Shown here: in pieces, positions 5,177-5,663 of the stretch
Position numbering within the stretch: position 1 is the stretch's first letter
Layout: every line of letters begins with the position of its first letter
Assembly: GCA_964619955.1 (NCBI GenBank)
Contig: CAZUJF010000068.1
Location: 1-5,663, forward strand
Direction of reading: 5' to 3'
Origin: JACQFK01 sp964619955
Lineage (GTDB): Bacteria > Planctomycetota > MHYJ01 > JACPRB01
DNA length: 5,663 nt
Notes under the pieces: model-generated
What the model was told of the DNA's origin: nothing
What the model saw: only the letters and a program-made list of their open reading frames with translations
Databases searched by the model: none
Translations under genes and position numbers: made by a program

Positions 5177-5663
5177 TCAGGGTCCGGCAAGGATGCGGAG
5201 GCCGATGCCGTCGCCGGATTCGTAGGCGAGGGCGACGAGTTTCCCGCAGGCGGCGAGGGCGGGGAGGCCGAAGCGGGATTCGGTTTTGGGATCGCCGACG
5301 GGGAGGTAGAGGCTGCGGGTGGAGTTGGTGACGAAGATCCGCTGGTTGGAGAGGACGGAGTCCTCCCAGGCGCACCACACGGCGCCGTCGGCATCGATGC
5401 AGAGCGAGGGGCGGGTCTGTGGGTAGCGGCGGTCTTTGGGGACGAAGTCGTCGGGCCCGGGTTTGCCGGGGGGCCCCTGGGTCCAGAAGACGTTGGGGTC
5501 CTCGAGGGGGCGGCGGTCCATCCAGGCGGCGGCGAAGAGGGAGCCGTTGGGGTGGAGGGCGGCGGCGGGGCCTTCGAAGGGGCAGTCGGGGAGGCCGGAG
5601 TCGGCGGGGCTGGCGGGGGTGGCGGGGGGGAAGGAGCCGCCTTTGCTGTTGGAGTGGGCGAGG
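5177..5663 (-). CDS. Sialidase-like (BNR-type) beta-propeller protein, 3' part
   Basis: The frame is open from the window edge to the TGA at 5179-5177, so the gene is 5'-truncated here, with 161 residues visible. An internal Met at 5521 is not the start, because conserved-looking sequence continues upstream of it. The first visible residues include SNSKGGSF (5653-5630), a degenerate Asp-box (S-x-D-x-G-x-x-F with Ser for Asp), then DCPFEGPAAALHPNG. Two blade-like repeats have the form x-x-x-G-x-x-x-x-AW-x-D: HPNGSLFAAAWMDRR and DADGAVWCAWEDS. A third, weaker one is near ACGKLVALAYESGD. This pattern belongs to exo-alpha-sialidase-like propellers, which are often secreted. Many are not true sialidases, so no substrate is proposed. 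The signal peptide, if any, lies outside the window. Its link to the downstream operon is uncertain because there is a 27-nt gap, not an overlap. Confidence 0.82.
   Translation of the reverse strand, partial: LAHSNSKGGSFPPATPASPADSGLPDCPFEGPAAALHPNGSLFAAAWMDRRPLEDPNVFWTQGPPGKPGPDDFVPKDRRYPQTRPSLCIDADGAVWCAWEDSVLSNQRIFVTNSTRSLYLPVGDPKTESRFGLPALAACGKLVALAYESGDGIGLRILAGP

Noticed and set aside
5107..5394. Small minus-strand open frame spanning the gap between the propeller and mutase genes
   Set aside because: Ser/Pro/Ala-rich product with no domain, overlapping both supported genes in another frame.

Overview
The window is a GC-rich (about 70% by eye) bacterial sequence, and every convincing gene lies on the minus strand. 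Two genes carry clear lipobox signal peptides and one encodes a sigma-54 activator, so a diderm with large regulatory capacity is likely, such as Planctomycetota, Myxococcota or Acidobacteriota. No rRNA, tRNA or marker gene is present, so the phylum cannot be fixed. Shine-Dalgarno motifs sit before several starts, and GTG starts are common.

Reading in the direction of transcription, from high to low coordinates, the layout is as follows. (1) The 3' part of a sialidase-like (BNR-type) beta-propeller protein, cut by the window edge (5663-5177). (2) After a 27-nt gap, an alpha-D-phosphohexomutase of the GlmM/phosphomannomutase superfamily with unusual catalytic-loop residues (5149-3770). (3) A sigma-54 activator with an N-terminal GAF-like domain, an AAA+ domain with intact GAFTGA, and a Fis-type HTH (3773-2448). 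(4) A 107-111 residue zinc-ribbon protein with a TPR-like tail (2463-2128). (5) A TPR-repeat lipoprotein (2131-1199). (6) A second lipoprotein with a helical N-terminus and two aspartic-protease-like lobes whose catalytic motif has decayed (1202-87). (7) A perfect 34-bp inverted repeat with a 7-nt loop at 1-75, next to a 14-bp tandem duplication that runs into the last stop codon.

The five genes from the mutase to the last lipoprotein are joined by short stop/start overlaps (GTGA, GTGA or 16 bp, GTGA, ATGA). This argues for one polycistronic mRNA with coupled translation. The inferred theme is a regulator, a sugar-phosphate enzyme and two surface or periplasmic lipoproteins made together, possibly an envelope-related module. 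No assembly of these families is known to me as a named system, and the joint function is inference. No sigma-54 or sigma-70 promoter could be placed with confidence. The operon promoter probably lies upstream, beyond the window.

The plus strand has many long open frames, but they are composition-driven shadows of the minus-strand genes. The only stretches outside genes are 1-86, filled by the repeats, and 5150-5176, where nothing is recognised.
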